Shown piece by piece: positions 20,481-31,990 of a stretch of 64,000 nt of DNA. The notes under the pieces are model-generated. The model saw nothing but the letters and a program-made list of their open reading frames with translations. It ran no database searches and had not been told where the DNA came from. The stretch is from Sciurus carolinensis (lineage: Eukaryota; Chordata; Mammalia; Rodentia; Sciuridae). Position 1 is the first letter of the stretch. Each line of letters starts with the position of its first letter. The stretch lies in NCBI RefSeq assembly GCF_902686445.1, contig NC_062217.1, positions 172,832,098-172,896,097 of the forward strand, read 5' to 3'. Position numbers and translations under genes: made by a program.

Positions 20481-23400
20481 TATGAAAGGAGATAACCTCG
20501 GTTAGCCCTCTATCCCAAGACTTTCTAGTCTTTTGCTTCCCTGTCTATGGAGTGAGGAGAGCAGACCATTCCTGGACTCCTCTTCAGGGGTGAAGAAACT
20601 CGTCCCTCACTGAGCCAGGCTTCCCAGTGAGGCCAGCAAAGGAGGAAGCATCAGCCTAGGGGCAACTTGACAAGTCCCTTGTGTTCATAGCCTAGCCTCG
20701 CGTGAAGGAGACGGCACGTGAAGCAAACCCCAGGATCAGGATGAGCCACACCCAGCCTCGTCGTGAGTCTCCAGGCCTCAGAACTGGGCCCTTCCTTGCT
20801 TCCTCTTCCTGTATCTTTCCTTCTCTCCTCCTCTCTCCTTCAGTCCTCTCCTTGTCCCTGTCTCACCCTTTCTTTCTATTCTTGGAAAATGGCAAACATT
20901 TACAACCCAACTAAAACGCCACCAGGATAAACCCTGTGTTTGCTCTTTGGACGATATTCAATAAATTATAGTGAGCCGCAAATGTCACTGGATTGGGAAC
21001 TGTAAGTGCTTTGCCCATAAGTCTTTAAGCAAAGCCCCACCGCTGATGGGGTTGCGGGGTGAGCCTCAAGAATAAGCTCCTTTTAATGTGGAGCGAGGAG
21101 GCTTCCCACGGATATCTCTGCATTAATCTGGCAGGAGGCACCATGTTCCAGGACGGGGCTGTCGACACTGTTGTCCCAAACCTTCTCTTCAATCTCTAGA
21201 AGTGGCTTCATTCAAGCCTATCATCAGCAAAACCCATCGTAAGGCTGGACTTGGGTAACCACCACACTCAACCCTGCAGACAATCTTGAACCATTAAACT
21301 CGTTTGATTTGCAATTTCAGTGACCTGAAGCCAACGGAGGTTCTTGGATGTAAGATGTGAGGACAATCAACAATCATAACCACTGGCTCCCCAGAAGGAT
21401 CATAAAAAGGTAATGGGGCTGTTCAAACAAAGGGCCCCTGGGCTCTGCATGTGGTTAGCTTAACTTTGCTCTCCTCGCTGTGGTGGCGGACACCTGGTCC
21501 TCCAAGACCTAACGCACAGGCGGAAATGGGAAGTCCTGTGTTCATTTACGATTTTCAGTGGTAGAACCCTGCTCTCCATCCATGGGAAACATTCTTCATG
21601 CTTCTTAGGCAAGAGACAAGATGTGGCAGACGGGATTCCTTACACATGGCCGGAACACCCTTCCCGGGCACACCTGTGGGCACACTCGGAATTTGCTCCA
21701 CAGCTGAGCACTGTTTTCAGCGGAGTTCTCCTTTTCCATCACAGTTGGTTAAGTGCTTTTGGTTATCACTTTTGGAGACTTCTTTTCCTGCTGAGGTCAC
21801 TTCTAGGACTCTCACTGTTGCCCCTGTGATCGAATCTGCAGACACGTATAGGACGATAACGGCTGCCCCTTGCTCTAAGTACATGGGGACCATCCTCCTT
21901 GGCTCTAAGTGGTCATGCCAGCCCCGTCCTGAACCTGGGGGAAGCAGGAGCAGCAGCATCGTCTGGTGGTATGGATCAGACAATCAAATGCACGTGACAC
22001 TCTCCCTCTCAAGTACTTCACTTTCCACCAAAGCAGGTTCCTTGCCATTTTACCATCTCTGCTTCCTTTCTGCGTGGGCACAGTGGACACGGCTCCCACT
22101 GCCCCTGCTGGGAGGTCGTGGGAGAACCCTCTGTGAGGGCTTTCTCTGATGCACACCATGGGGCTTTTCTAGCCCGGTTCCACAGATGGTGGCTTCTGGG
22201 TCACCCAGGTTTCAAGGGTTGAAGAGTTGGTGAGCTTCTCGCTGCTAAAGCAGGAACTGGGTGACGAGGCAGACGTGGTTTCAGTGCAGACACTAGCTGT
22301 GTGACAGGGATGGACGCATGAGCCTGGGCAGGAGGGAGCACGCGTCGTTGTTTTCTGGGCTTTCCCGGGACTGAATGTGGACAGACCCTGTCAAAGGAGG
22401 GAGCCGGCAGGCTGCTCTCGCTCCAGGTGCAAAGGGCAGGGCCCTCCTGGCTCGGGTGGTGGGGACTCTGCATCTAGAGAGTTTTGCAGAGGCATAGGCC
22501 TCAGATAGGGACCCGGGAAGCTGGCTTGGGGATGGAGTTTAGCACTCGGGACAGTTGTGAGGGGCAGCCTTTGGGGGATAGCCTTTGGGATCTGCAGTTG
22601 TGCAAAGACGGGCAGGAGAAGGTGGCCTTGGATGGAGGATCGAGGTAAGCTGTGCTGCAGGACCAGCAGCATCCTTGGCTTCGCCTTGGTGAGCTCGAGA
22701 GCTAGAGCTGCCCTCAGGGTCCATCCCACGAGGGGCCAAGGCAGTCAGGCCTATGTGCTCTCTGTGCTTGGCCAAGTATGTGGCCTCCTGGGAAGGGTGG
22801 ACAGTCCCTGCAAGGAAGTGCCCAACAGAGGGGGCGTCATATATCAGGGCTTCCCTCTGCCCTCAGACTTGCTGGAATGACATCATTCCAAACCAGACTC
22901 CGAGATAGGGACCTTGATGTCTTAGAGGACTTGTGGGACCCTTGTGGTCCCCCAGCCCTACAGCCCCGATCCTGGGGAGGGCTCCTAGAGGGAGGCTTGC
23001 CTGGGGAACAAGCTCTGCGTGGTCGAATGTGGTCTTCCCGGGGAAGCCCTGGGTTTCTTGGCATACACGCTGTTCTTCACAGAAGGGAATCAGAACAAGC
23101 TTCCTAACCCCTCTTCCTCCTACCTCAGGACCCTGGCCACAAACAAGGGCTCACCCTCCCATTCCGCTCCCTCCAGCCAGGTGCACTTGGAAAAGCCCCT
23201 TACCTGCTCTGGATCTCAGGCATGAGAAAAGTGGACGGTGTCCTCCTCGGTGGGTGGTCATGGACCCAAATGCACTAGAGATAGACAAGCAGGGGTTTCA
23301 TAAATTCAAACCGCCTACTGTAGGTGGTAGTCATCACTCTAGGCTTCAGGAACAAGAGACCGAGTTTCCAGTAAGAAAAAGTCCAGGGGGAATGGGACTC

Positions 23401-24120
23401 TTCTTTTGTCTCTGTTCATGAGACTCACTGATGGATGGAGGAAGGAAGTCCAGGTTTTTTCTAGCAATGACAAATGGTGCAGAAGTGACTTGTCACCAGA
23501 TTCAGAGTGTTAATGCAGACACAGCTCTCACCCTCTCACCCACAAGTGGTAGCAGGCAGATGACCCCCTGGAAAATCGAGAGACAGCGAGCGTGGCCACC
23601 CTAAGCTCCGTCAGCAGGGCGAGCTCCATGTGCAGGAGCTGTGACTGGGAGCTTCCTTAGCCTCAACTTATGATGGAGGCAGGTTGCTGGATGTATTTCA
23701 CAGTAGACGGCCTTCAAATTGGTGAGAAAAAAATATTCAGCCAACGGGTGTCACATGGGAAATGTTCCACGCAAAAGCAGGGAATTGAGTGCCCAGTTGA
23801 AGACCACTCCTACGTCAGGCATCCAGGGCTTCCTGGGGTCCACGCCTGCAGGCAAGAGAGGCTGGGGACATCTGCGGAAGCGCCCTCATGCCGGCCAGCA
23901 GAACCCTCAGTGGAGCAGTGCGGCAGGAACAGGTCATGCACATCAGCTCACTCAACAAGTCTTCCGCGAGGGCCTGCCCTGTGCCATCTTAAGTGCACGC
24001 GGGCACAGTGCTGAACAGGGTCTGGAAGTTCTCTGCCACAAGAGCAGACCTTCCACCATGTGTTTGGTATCACTCCTGAGATTGTGAGCCCTCAGCCACA
24101 ACTTTGGTCAATTATTCTTA
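20481..24120. other. Mostly unique DNA with no supported gene
   Basis: About 3.6 kb of mixed, largely GC-rich unique DNA. 20795-20885 is a pyrimidine-rich tract. 23150-23235 has a faint MIR-core resemblance ('ccccttacctgctctggatc'). Open frames of up to 183 codons (21598-22149) have no recognisable domain and overlap frames on the other strand. Confidence 0.4.
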
Positions 24121-24152
24121 AAAAACAAAAACAAAAACAAACAAACAAACAA
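24121..24152. repeat. A-rich (CAAA)n microsatellite
   Basis: aaaaacaaaaac grading into acaaacaaacaaac. It could be the tail of a decayed retroelement, but no body is recognisable beside it. Confidence 0.85.
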
Positions 24153-24229
24153 AACTATTCTCAAACATTGGTACAAGCTCACTCTACCAGTGAAGGATGG
24201 CTCTAGAGGGTTTTCCCTGCCAACAGGTC

Positions 24230-24530
24230 CTTCTTCCTGTGCTGAGTTTTCAAATCTTATTTGAATGTCATCAGGGTAGATGACTCCATAACTGATGACC
24301 CCAAATCTCAGCACCTTCAAACAATCAAAACGCATTGCCCGGTTTTGACCTGGTTGAGTCGGGGCTGCAGTGGAGGAGGCTGCTGAATGCAGACTCCAGG
24401 CTCCACCACCCGTGTCCTGTAGCCCCGCCCACTCCACCTGTGGTCAGGAAGGCAGAACAGAAAGAAGCTACACAAAGGTGTGACCCTTTCCCCCACAACA
24501 CCCATGACCTGGCTCATCTGGTCACCCCAC
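24230..24530. repeat. Possible ancient interspersed repeat
   Basis: 'actccataactgatgacccc' with 'ctcagcaccttcaaacaatc' recalls a mammalian-wide repeat that carries 'taacaaattaccccaaaact' and 'tagtggcttaaaacaac'. I cannot assign the family and the downstream part is weak. Confidence 0.3.
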
Positions 24531-25739
24531 CAGAATCAGTCTTCTCAAAAAAAATAACCACATGCTGTGGCTGAGTACCGCTTGGGGGCTGTTCTTAGAG
24601 TCCACTGAGATGACCCGGTGAAACGAGAGGCCCTGCAGGTGCTCGAGAAACGCTGCTTGTATTTGTTATGATTCCATGGAAACATTCCTAGAAGGATGCT
24701 TAGGAAAATGTCAGCGAGCCAATCTCCATATTCTTATTTCTGAGCAGCCAGGTGCAAAAGAGATGTTTGAGGAACAGGATAAAAGCTAAGTGTGGAGAAT
24801 GACCCTTAGGATTGGCCCAATAGCCCTCATGGGCTTACCTGGCTCTCTGCTCCAGGGCCCGATGGGGCACTGGGTCCGGGGAGAGGGAGATCTCTGCCCT
24901 CAGGGGCTCCCATTCTGGGGGACAGAAGCTGCTCTGGCGCTGTCTCCAGGCTGTGGAGCTGGCCAGCCAAAGGCAGCAGCTCAAGCCCAGGTCTGCATGG
25001 GACAGTGGGGGTGGGGGGGCTGCCTCTGCATTATGCTAATTTCTCATTATTTAATAAGTAGTGGTGGGAGACATCATCTTGGGCACACTGTACCTACTGG
25101 GATTCTCAGCTTCGTTTTTGAATCTAAGCCTCGGCTCCTCCCTCCATGAAAGAAGGTTTGCGGAGTTTGAGAGTGAGACTCCGTGTCCGGGTAGGAAATG
25201 GGTCGGGCCATGTGGGGTGGTCTTCCTAAAGCAGTTGAGCAGCTCCTGGAACCAGTGCCTTTCAATGCTACAGAACATGTTATTTTGAGATGTACTTTCC
25301 ATTACTATCATCGGCAGCAAAAATGAAAAGACTAAAAGAAAGAAATGTTTTCCTACAATCAAACAGCCGTCCCACTAGGACCCTGACTTCCAGCATGGCA
25401 GCTGTGCCCAGCAATCCTGCCTCCCTACCTGTCCAGTATTGCTAGACCTCTCTAACTCCTACTTTGTTTTCTAAAAAAAAGTCTGTCTCTGTTGATCCCG
25501 ACCACACATAAAGGCTGACCGATGACTTTAATTATTAATGAATGTCTGTGCCTGCTGATTATACCCCAAACTATTTATTTTTAAATGGTGCAATTGTTTT
25601 AGTTTAAAAATCAGGCAATGTAAATATTGGAGGCTAAAACACAGAGATGTAACTCTTTTATAAGGCCACATCTAGGAAAGCAATGAAAGGAAAAAGAGGA
25701 AAAAGCATAGGAATAGTGAAGAGCAAAGCCTACAGAATT
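24531..25739. other. Unclassified intergenic DNA
   Basis: Unique-looking DNA, GC-rich around 24830-25015 and AT-rich after 25440. No gene, RNA or definite repeat. Confidence 0.4.
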
Positions 25740-25960
25740 CCAAGTACCTGAGGCACGTCTGTGTATAATTTTGAATCATCCAATTAATGATCTTCTCTTG
25801 TCCACTTTGAACTATTTATAAGCAGACCTGGATCCTGATGCTCATGCAGGTGGTAATCCAGTGCATATTTGCATAGTTTCTAATTCAGCACAATAAATTG
25901 TAAAAAATAAACAGGATGATCACTCATAAATCAAAGCACCAAATTTATTCTCCACTTGGG
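25740..25960. promoter_or_regulatory. Candidate conserved noncoding element with octamer site
   Basis: Repeat-free AT-rich block with 'ccaattaatgatc', a canonical octamer on the minus strand (atttgcat, 25867-25874) inside 'gcatatttgcatag', and 'gcacaataaattg'. Octamers bind POU-domain factors. Its enhancer-like nature is inferred from motif density and lack of repeat similarity. Confidence 0.35.
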
Positions 25961-27214
25961 ATTAAAAGAAAGCTTGGGCTTCACCATTCACCTTACACTT
26001 TGGACTGAGAAATGTTCACTTCAATCCAAGTAAGTCTGGGACCACCAGCCCAGAGGCTGTTTGCTGCACGGGCTTCTCAGGACCAGTGCACTCTGCTCAC
26101 GCCAGCCCTCTTTCAGCTGCCCGTGGTGCTCAGCATAGGACGGTGGAGCACTGGATGGATGTGTGGACTCCATCTTCCAGGGCAAGGCGCACAGTGCTGG
26201 CCTCTGCCACCCGGGTCCTGCCCTTGGGGAGAGCTGCTGCTGGCCTGGGGACTATGGAGGGCTGGAGTCTCATAGGACACAAACGTCTCTTGGTCGGGTC
26301 TTTGGTCTTTATCGCCTGTGTCACCTCACCCCTATTTTCTGACTGTCATAGGCTGCAGTGCTCTGAGCTCAGAAGGAAAAGGGACAGCCTGGTTCTGTGA
26401 GGTCAGCCTTCACCACTGAGCACCCTCCTCAGTTTGAAAATCAAACAAAAAACAAAACGAAACAGAAGAGAAACAGGAGCTGGTAATTTGGCCTCCTGAG
26501 TCGGTCTCTAGCCTGTCCCCTTCCCTCGCTCTGGTGGAAAGATCCCGGGCCCGTGATCCTGAAAGTGCCAACTGTGGAGGTGCATCCCGCGCCTGCTCGG
26601 AACCAGCCAGGGGACCACCGCCACTCTTAGGGGCAGGCTGGCAGCGTGGAGCGCGTGGGATGCGGCTGCCAGTCTCCTTTGCAATTCAGATGGTACTGTT
26701 CTCCCGGGCTTGTTCACCATCTGCCGGGCACACAGACATTTCTCTATTTGGTCATTAATTAATGTCCTCACCACAAAACCGCACCAAACGTGCAAAGCGG
26801 GTCCTTCTGAGGCGCCTGTTGCCAATGTCCCCACAGCTGCCTTTCTCTCAAAGTCTAAGACTTTTACTACGTGAGAAGGGCCAACTCTGCAGTTGGTTGG
26901 AATTCGTTAAAACAAATTTATACATCATAAACTCATTTCATTTAATGGCTTGGAGGTTGGTTACATGAGTAACATCGGGGTGTTTACTTAATTTCCAATG
27001 TTTTCCCTGAAAAGGAGTATTAAATCCAAGCAACACAAAGCTATCTTTATTCCTTTTACAACCTGGTGACTGCATCTGAGGCTCAGAGCAGGAGAAACGC
27101 CCTCACACCTTCACTCTCCCATCTACCTGCCTTCCAGGTCAAAGGCTCTCTCCATCTTCATCCTGTCCCCTGGAAACTCCGTTGATCAAGGCCCTGAGTG
27201 TGGGCCAGTGGGGC
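25961..27214. other. Unclassified intergenic DNA
   Basis: Unique DNA with a GC-rich section (26040-26270 and 26520-26720) and an AT-rich one (26890-27060). No gene or RNA supported. Confidence 0.4.
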
Positions 27215-27320
27215 TCTGTCTACATTCTCTGTGTGACCTTGGGCACATCTCAAAAGCTCCCTGCATCTCACCCACCTTCTCTTTAAAATGGGCTTTGGGG
27301 CAAGTGGCCACCATAGCCCT
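27215..27320 (+). mobile_element. MIR SINE fragment
   Basis: 'tctgtgtgaccttgggcaca' followed by 'ctttaaaatgggctttgggg' is the MIR core in consensus order (equivalents of 'tgtgaccttgggcaagt' and 'tgtaaaatggggataa'). Confidence 0.65.
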
Positions 27321-28839
27321 TGTCCAGCTGAGGACCGCCGAGTTTGCCAGCCCTGAGAATGTGGCCATGTAATCCACAGGATGAAGACAAAGCCCCTGTG
27401 CCTTTCTTGGCTAGAGAGGGAAAGGCTGGGAGCAAGAGGGCTCTCCTGGCATGAGTCTCTGCAGACAGTCACCCACAGGCTGATCTGACCATTTTGTTAG
27501 GAATGACCCACCAACGAGGGAGCAGAATCCAATCATCATCCTGCAGGGGCCGTCCACCCCTCCCAGCCCACTTGGCACTTCCCAGGAAAACCATCCAGAA
27601 GAGGTTTTTTTGTTTGTTTGTTTTTTCTTTTTCTTTTTAAACTGAAGTAAAAATTACCTGGACATTTTGGCTACATCAGCTGCCTTAAAACAGCTGGGCT
27701 TTTGTGTGGGGAATGAACATTGGCCCAAGACGAGGTCACTGTTTCAAAGGGTATTGGGTATAATTCAGGAGGTGACATCCTCCTGTCTCCATTTCTTGGA
27801 TTTAGAAAAGCTGGATAGTTGGCCTACCCTCTGTGAATGTGGACGCCAAGTTACCTCACTTTCCCTAGGAGAACAGTCTTCTTCATCCTAGCAGAGCTCC
27901 CAAAGGGGAAAGGTAACCAGCCAGGCCTGGGGTGAGGAAGCAGGGAAAAGGCAAAGTGACTTTTTAAGGTCCCCACAGATCCAGGACTCCAGGACCCAAT
28001 ATCCTATAACTTGTGGGTGTCAGGGTCCTCCTGCTCCTCCTGGTTCTGTGCCTCTAGAAGGTTCTCCAAGAAGGGCCACTGTTCCTGCTGCCACAGAGCA
28101 CACAGACAGGGACCACAGGCACCCCCAGCGTGTGTCACGCTGTGGAGGGAGAGGGGCAGAGTTTCCGAAGCACAGGCCCATGTGACAGGACCTCTCCACT
28201 GGGAAGCCTGGTGCTGTGGGGCATCCTCAGATCCTCAGATGGCAGCTGCAGGCGGGGCAGTAGGGCTGGGAGCCCACAGACGCAGGGGTGACACTGCAGT
28301 GTCAGTGGGCCCTGAGGCTCACTGGAGTCACTCCCAGTGGAGATGACAGGGCTGGTTCTGGGCTGGGGCTGGGCCAAAGGAACCAGTTGGTAGGGCACCC
28401 AAGAGTTAAAAAGGCCAACTTGACCCCTGCACTCTTCTCCCTCTCGGGGCTTTTGATCACAGCTCCAAGGCTGCTTATGTCAGTCCATCACCCTAAAACA
28501 ATGGCGGCTGGGGACAAGGCTCTTCCCTGCACCCAGCTGGAGCTGGCACCCCCTCCCCGATCCTGGAAGGACAAGCCCGGCCCCGTGCCTGGCATCCCTG
28601 GGCAGCCCAGAGTCAGGCTTCTCTCTACCTGTTGAGACAGGAGCTGAGCTGCAGGACAGCAAGCCCTCGCAAGCCAAGCGCTCTGCGAAAGAGCACCTGT
28701 ATTCGCCCTTTTGGGGAATTCTGTGCTCTAGGCAGCCTTTTCTATGGGATGTCACCCTCAATATGTGTGCACCCACCCCCCAACTGCCTCCGAGCTGGCA
28801 GCCAGGCGGCAACAGGAGCTCCTCTATTGCCCTTGACTG
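27321..28839. other. Unique, GC-leaning DNA without a supported gene
   Basis: 27605-27645 is a T-rich low-complexity tract. The rest is unique DNA with overlapping chance frames (up to 115 codons). No RNA gene or repeat recognised. Confidence 0.4.
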
Positions 28840-29170
28840 TGTTAATTAAACCCGACACTCATGCAAATAACAACAACCACCCCACCCCCAAGCAAATCCT
28901 GAGAACACAAAATACCTCCACGCAGTTCCTTCTGGACAGACTTTGACCTCCGTGCAGGCAAACCTTGGGGAGAAATACCTATCATTAGTGGCTTAAATCT
29001 ATCAAAACACCTTCTTGATTGATAAACACGCTGGGTTTATATTATGATTACTGCATACAATTTTCTGTCACTGTTAATTTATTTGAAAGTCTTAACCTGG
29101 CAGGGTATGACACCCGCAGTATTTTATAATGAGAACTGTGGAAATAAATCATCCCTTCCAAATAGTACAA
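28840..29170. promoter_or_regulatory. Candidate conserved noncoding element with octamer site
   Basis: Repeat-free block with 'gtgttaattaaacc' (28838-28851 region) and a perfect octamer atgcaaat at 28861-28868, then an AT-rich part ('cttgattgataaacac', 'atattatgattactgcat'). It leads toward the CpG-rich segment at 29.4 kb. Function is inferred from texture. Confidence 0.35.
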
Positions 29171-29385
29171 AGAAAGCGCGACCCAATCATTCAGTGCACC
29201 CGTGCCAGCAAGAACAGGCTCCACATGCAAACAGACAGACAGGCGCAGCGGCAGGGTGGAAGCCCCGGGAAGGGGCTCTTTACATGCTAGGAGAATAATG
29301 CCGACTCGTGTAGGTCTTTCATCTAATGATGTCCAAGTGCTTTGAACAGTGGAGTGTTAACCTCCCTCTCCATTTGGAAGGAAAA

Positions 29386-29409
29386 AAAAAAAAAACAAAA
29401 AAAACAAAA
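29386..29409. repeat. A-rich tract
   Basis: Poly-A interrupted by single c (aaaaaacaaaaaaaacaaaa type). No SINE or LINE body is recognisable upstream of it. Confidence 0.8.
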
Positions 29410-29414
29410 AGTCA

Positions 29415-29715
29415 AGGCTCGGAAAGGTTCGCTCTCTGTTCTGCAATCGGACTCGAAGCCCAGCACAGAGCCGGTCTCCCCAGCACTGCACCGAGCCTAA
29501 CCCGGAAGAAGCACTCGGAGTTCGTTTTCCTTCCCACGGACAGGGCTGGTCCAGCAAGCACTGCAGAGGAGGATGCATGCGCCAGAGAGCCTTGGAGAAA
29601 GCCACCAGGATGCCGGATGCGGAGCCGCCCTCACCGCCTGCCCGCGTCCCGCCTGCGCCCTCGGAGGGCACCGGCCCGGGCACACCCGGTCTGCGTGGAA
29701 CGCCGCTCCCTTAGG
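29415..29715. promoter_or_regulatory. CpG-island-like segment
   Basis: By eye about 27 CpG dinucleotides in roughly 290 bp at around 60% G+C, far above the CpG-depleted surroundings, with the densest part at 29620-29715 ('cccgcgtcccgcctgcgccc'). It abuts the AT-rich block starting at 29720. It may be an unmethylated orphan CpG island or the promoter of an unannotated noncoding transcript; no TATA box or start-site evidence is visible. Confidence 0.5.
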
Positions 29716-30880
29716 CCGCTCTTGGATAGTTGGGGGATATCCAGACAATATTGAAACATTCCCAAATGAACTTTGCATAGAGACATTTTCATTCGCTGCT
29801 TCCCTCCTCATGCATATTAACAAATGGTATGCGCGGCCTCATTTAATTCACTGATTTTACATTCGGATCACTTTCTCTTTTACAGCTATTTTTACCGGGC
29901 TTCATTAATCTTTGTTGAATACAATGGCATACATCTTTAATGCGGCCGCTGTCAAGTCATATTTCAGCAGGAGCTGCTAACTGAATGACAGCAAGCAATA
30001 TTAATAAATTTAACATAGACTATATCAATTTTTAACAGAATGAACGTGGAAAGCTAAATGTATTATTTTTCGTTTAAATCATAGGGTTTATCACCGGTTA
30101 AGTAGCAGCGATTTCGGGGAAACTTGTGACGTGCCATACAAATAGATTTACATCTCATTAATAAGTAAATTAGGCAAATGCCTTTCAAGTTCAGACAAGT
30201 ACATAAGTGTAATCTCCATATTAAAGGAGTAGTCTTTGATAAACCACCGAGGAATTGTGGCAGCCAAGGATGTGACATGTCACCGGAGCTGGCGCCTGGT
30301 CTGCGGGCCCACCTTTAATTACACTCCTTCATTACTAAAGAGATAAGTGTCTCTCCAGTTAAGATTCTGTAAATGAACAGCATGCCAGCACCTCCCAAAT
30401 CATTTTTGCAGGAACCATGAAAAGGTGGGAACAGTTATGAACAAAAAGGAATTATCACCTGCTCTTCCTCTTTTCCTACCCTGCAATAACATGAAAATAT
30501 TAAGGCAAATTCCCCTTAAATCTCCAGGAGAAATTGTCCTTTAAGGATGCGATTTTGTTGAAGAAAGACAAGGGGAGGGAGAAGAGAGGAGGGGGGAAAA
30601 AAAAAAAACCTCTGATATATTTTTTTTAATTTCTCTTCATAAATCCCAACAGAGATAATTTGCTGTAAAACGTAAACCCAGTGAGAACTTGTCTGTCTGT
30701 GTTAAATAAAAAAGTTACGGTTGGCAGGAGGCATGTTTTTGCAGTAGCTTTAGCGATTATAGGAAATTACATGCAAAGCCAGAGTTCTGATCCTAAGTTA
30801 ATTTATAATTGGAAAAAACTTATTAATTAGCTATGTCGCTCTAATTAAGAATTAGAAGAGTGTGCATTAGGAAGTCGGTA
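29716..30880. promoter_or_regulatory. Candidate conserved noncoding element (enhancer-like block)
   Basis: About 1.15 kb free of recognisable transposons, AT-rich and packed with developmental factor motifs: a divergent SOX-like pair (ctttgtt 29910-29916, acaatgg 29921-29927), 'ctcattaataag' near 30155, and a homeodomain cluster at 30797-30857 with five TAAT/ATTA-type cores. A g/a-rich tract (30570-30612) divides it in two. Such islands in mammalian genomes are usually deeply conserved enhancers. That is inference; no alignment was possible. Confidence 0.5.
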
Positions 30881-31739
30881 GCCAACTGACAGGAGTTTTT
30901 GAAAGCCCAGAAGAGACAGCTGCTCAGCCCTGCTCAGCCTTGCCCACTGCCTCCCGGCCTCTTCCGGGAGCCACACGCACACGCACGCTCCCGTGCTGTG
31001 TGGCCGGTTGCTCGTGCAAACGCCAGAGCCCAGAGCCGGCCAGAGCCCAGAGCCCCCGGCCCAGCGTCCTGGGTGGCTCACCCAGACACTGAGCACCCTT
31101 CTGCTGGAGACCAGACCCTCGCACCCTCTCCCGCCCACTGTCTTTACCTGCTTCTCTTTCTGCTCCTCCTCTGCATTGTCCCGAAAGCACCCTTCTTACA
31201 GTTTCTCCCTGCCCAAGGACACATTCCAGAAAGGAATTTAAGTATCGATTAGGTCAGAACTTTTCTCAATACACCTGCTTAGTGAAAAACAAAAAATTCA
31301 GACTCTTTCCTTCTGATCCTTCCCACATCACCCACAGTTCAACTCCTTGGATTTTGTATCTTCAATGGCAAAACCCGGGACTGTGAAATGACTCTTCTAT
31401 TCTGAGTTGTTATTAAGACAGAAAGTAAAGTAAGAGGATAAACAGCAAGATGAAAGCTACTATCTAAGGTAATTGTTCTCTACAAAAAAAAAAAAAAAAA
31501 AGATTAATTTTTTTTAACCCAACCTGAACCTTTCACATCTGTGAGGATCATTTTCCATGTACAGGTTTGCTTTCAATTAGAGCAGAACAAAAGCTCAAGT
31601 GGGCATTGGAGAGAATTCAGTTTTCTTATTTGAATACCAAAAAAGATGTCCCCCAGATAACGATGCTTAAAAAAAAATCTCCACATTAGCACATCTCTAG
31701 CCATTCTATCCTCCTGCTGCCAAAACACCCGGTTCCTGA
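30881..31739. other. Unclassified DNA next to the enhancer-like block
   Basis: 30900-31150 is GC-rich unique DNA containing a 16-bp direct repeat; 31150-31740 is mixed, with a pure A-run at 31483-31501. No gene supported; the open frames at 30845-31252 overlap on both strands. Confidence 0.4.
31022..31054. repeat. 16-bp direct repeat
   Basis: gccagagcccagagcc occurs at 31022-31037 and again at 31039-31054, separated by one base. Local slippage product. Confidence 0.95.
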
Positions 31740-31990
31740 TACACTTTATCTTATGAGGTTAATGATCTTTTGTTGTCTGCTCTAAGCCTATTATTCATTT
31801 TAAATTAGAGGCAAAGTGGTGTGTTTAAAAGTAATTCAAATGGGAAGTAGTCTTTCTTTAAAATAAGGGGCTTTAATCCCGTTCACAATCATTAGCCTGT
31901 ACTTAGTTAAAAGAACAAGGTTGTCTAGGATAAGAGCAACTTGCCAGATAATTTGGGTGTTGTGTCTAATGAAACTCCAGCTCCTCAGCT
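31740..31990. promoter_or_regulatory. Candidate conserved noncoding element
   Basis: Repeat-free block with 'aggttaatgatcttttgttg', 'cattttaaattagagg', an OTX/PITX-type taatcc (31874-31879) and 'cacaatcattagcctg'. Enhancer-like texture only. Confidence 0.35.

Noticed and set aside
21598..22149. 183-codon open frame on the plus strand
   Set aside because: Overlapped by other open frames in both orientations; composition typical of chance translation.
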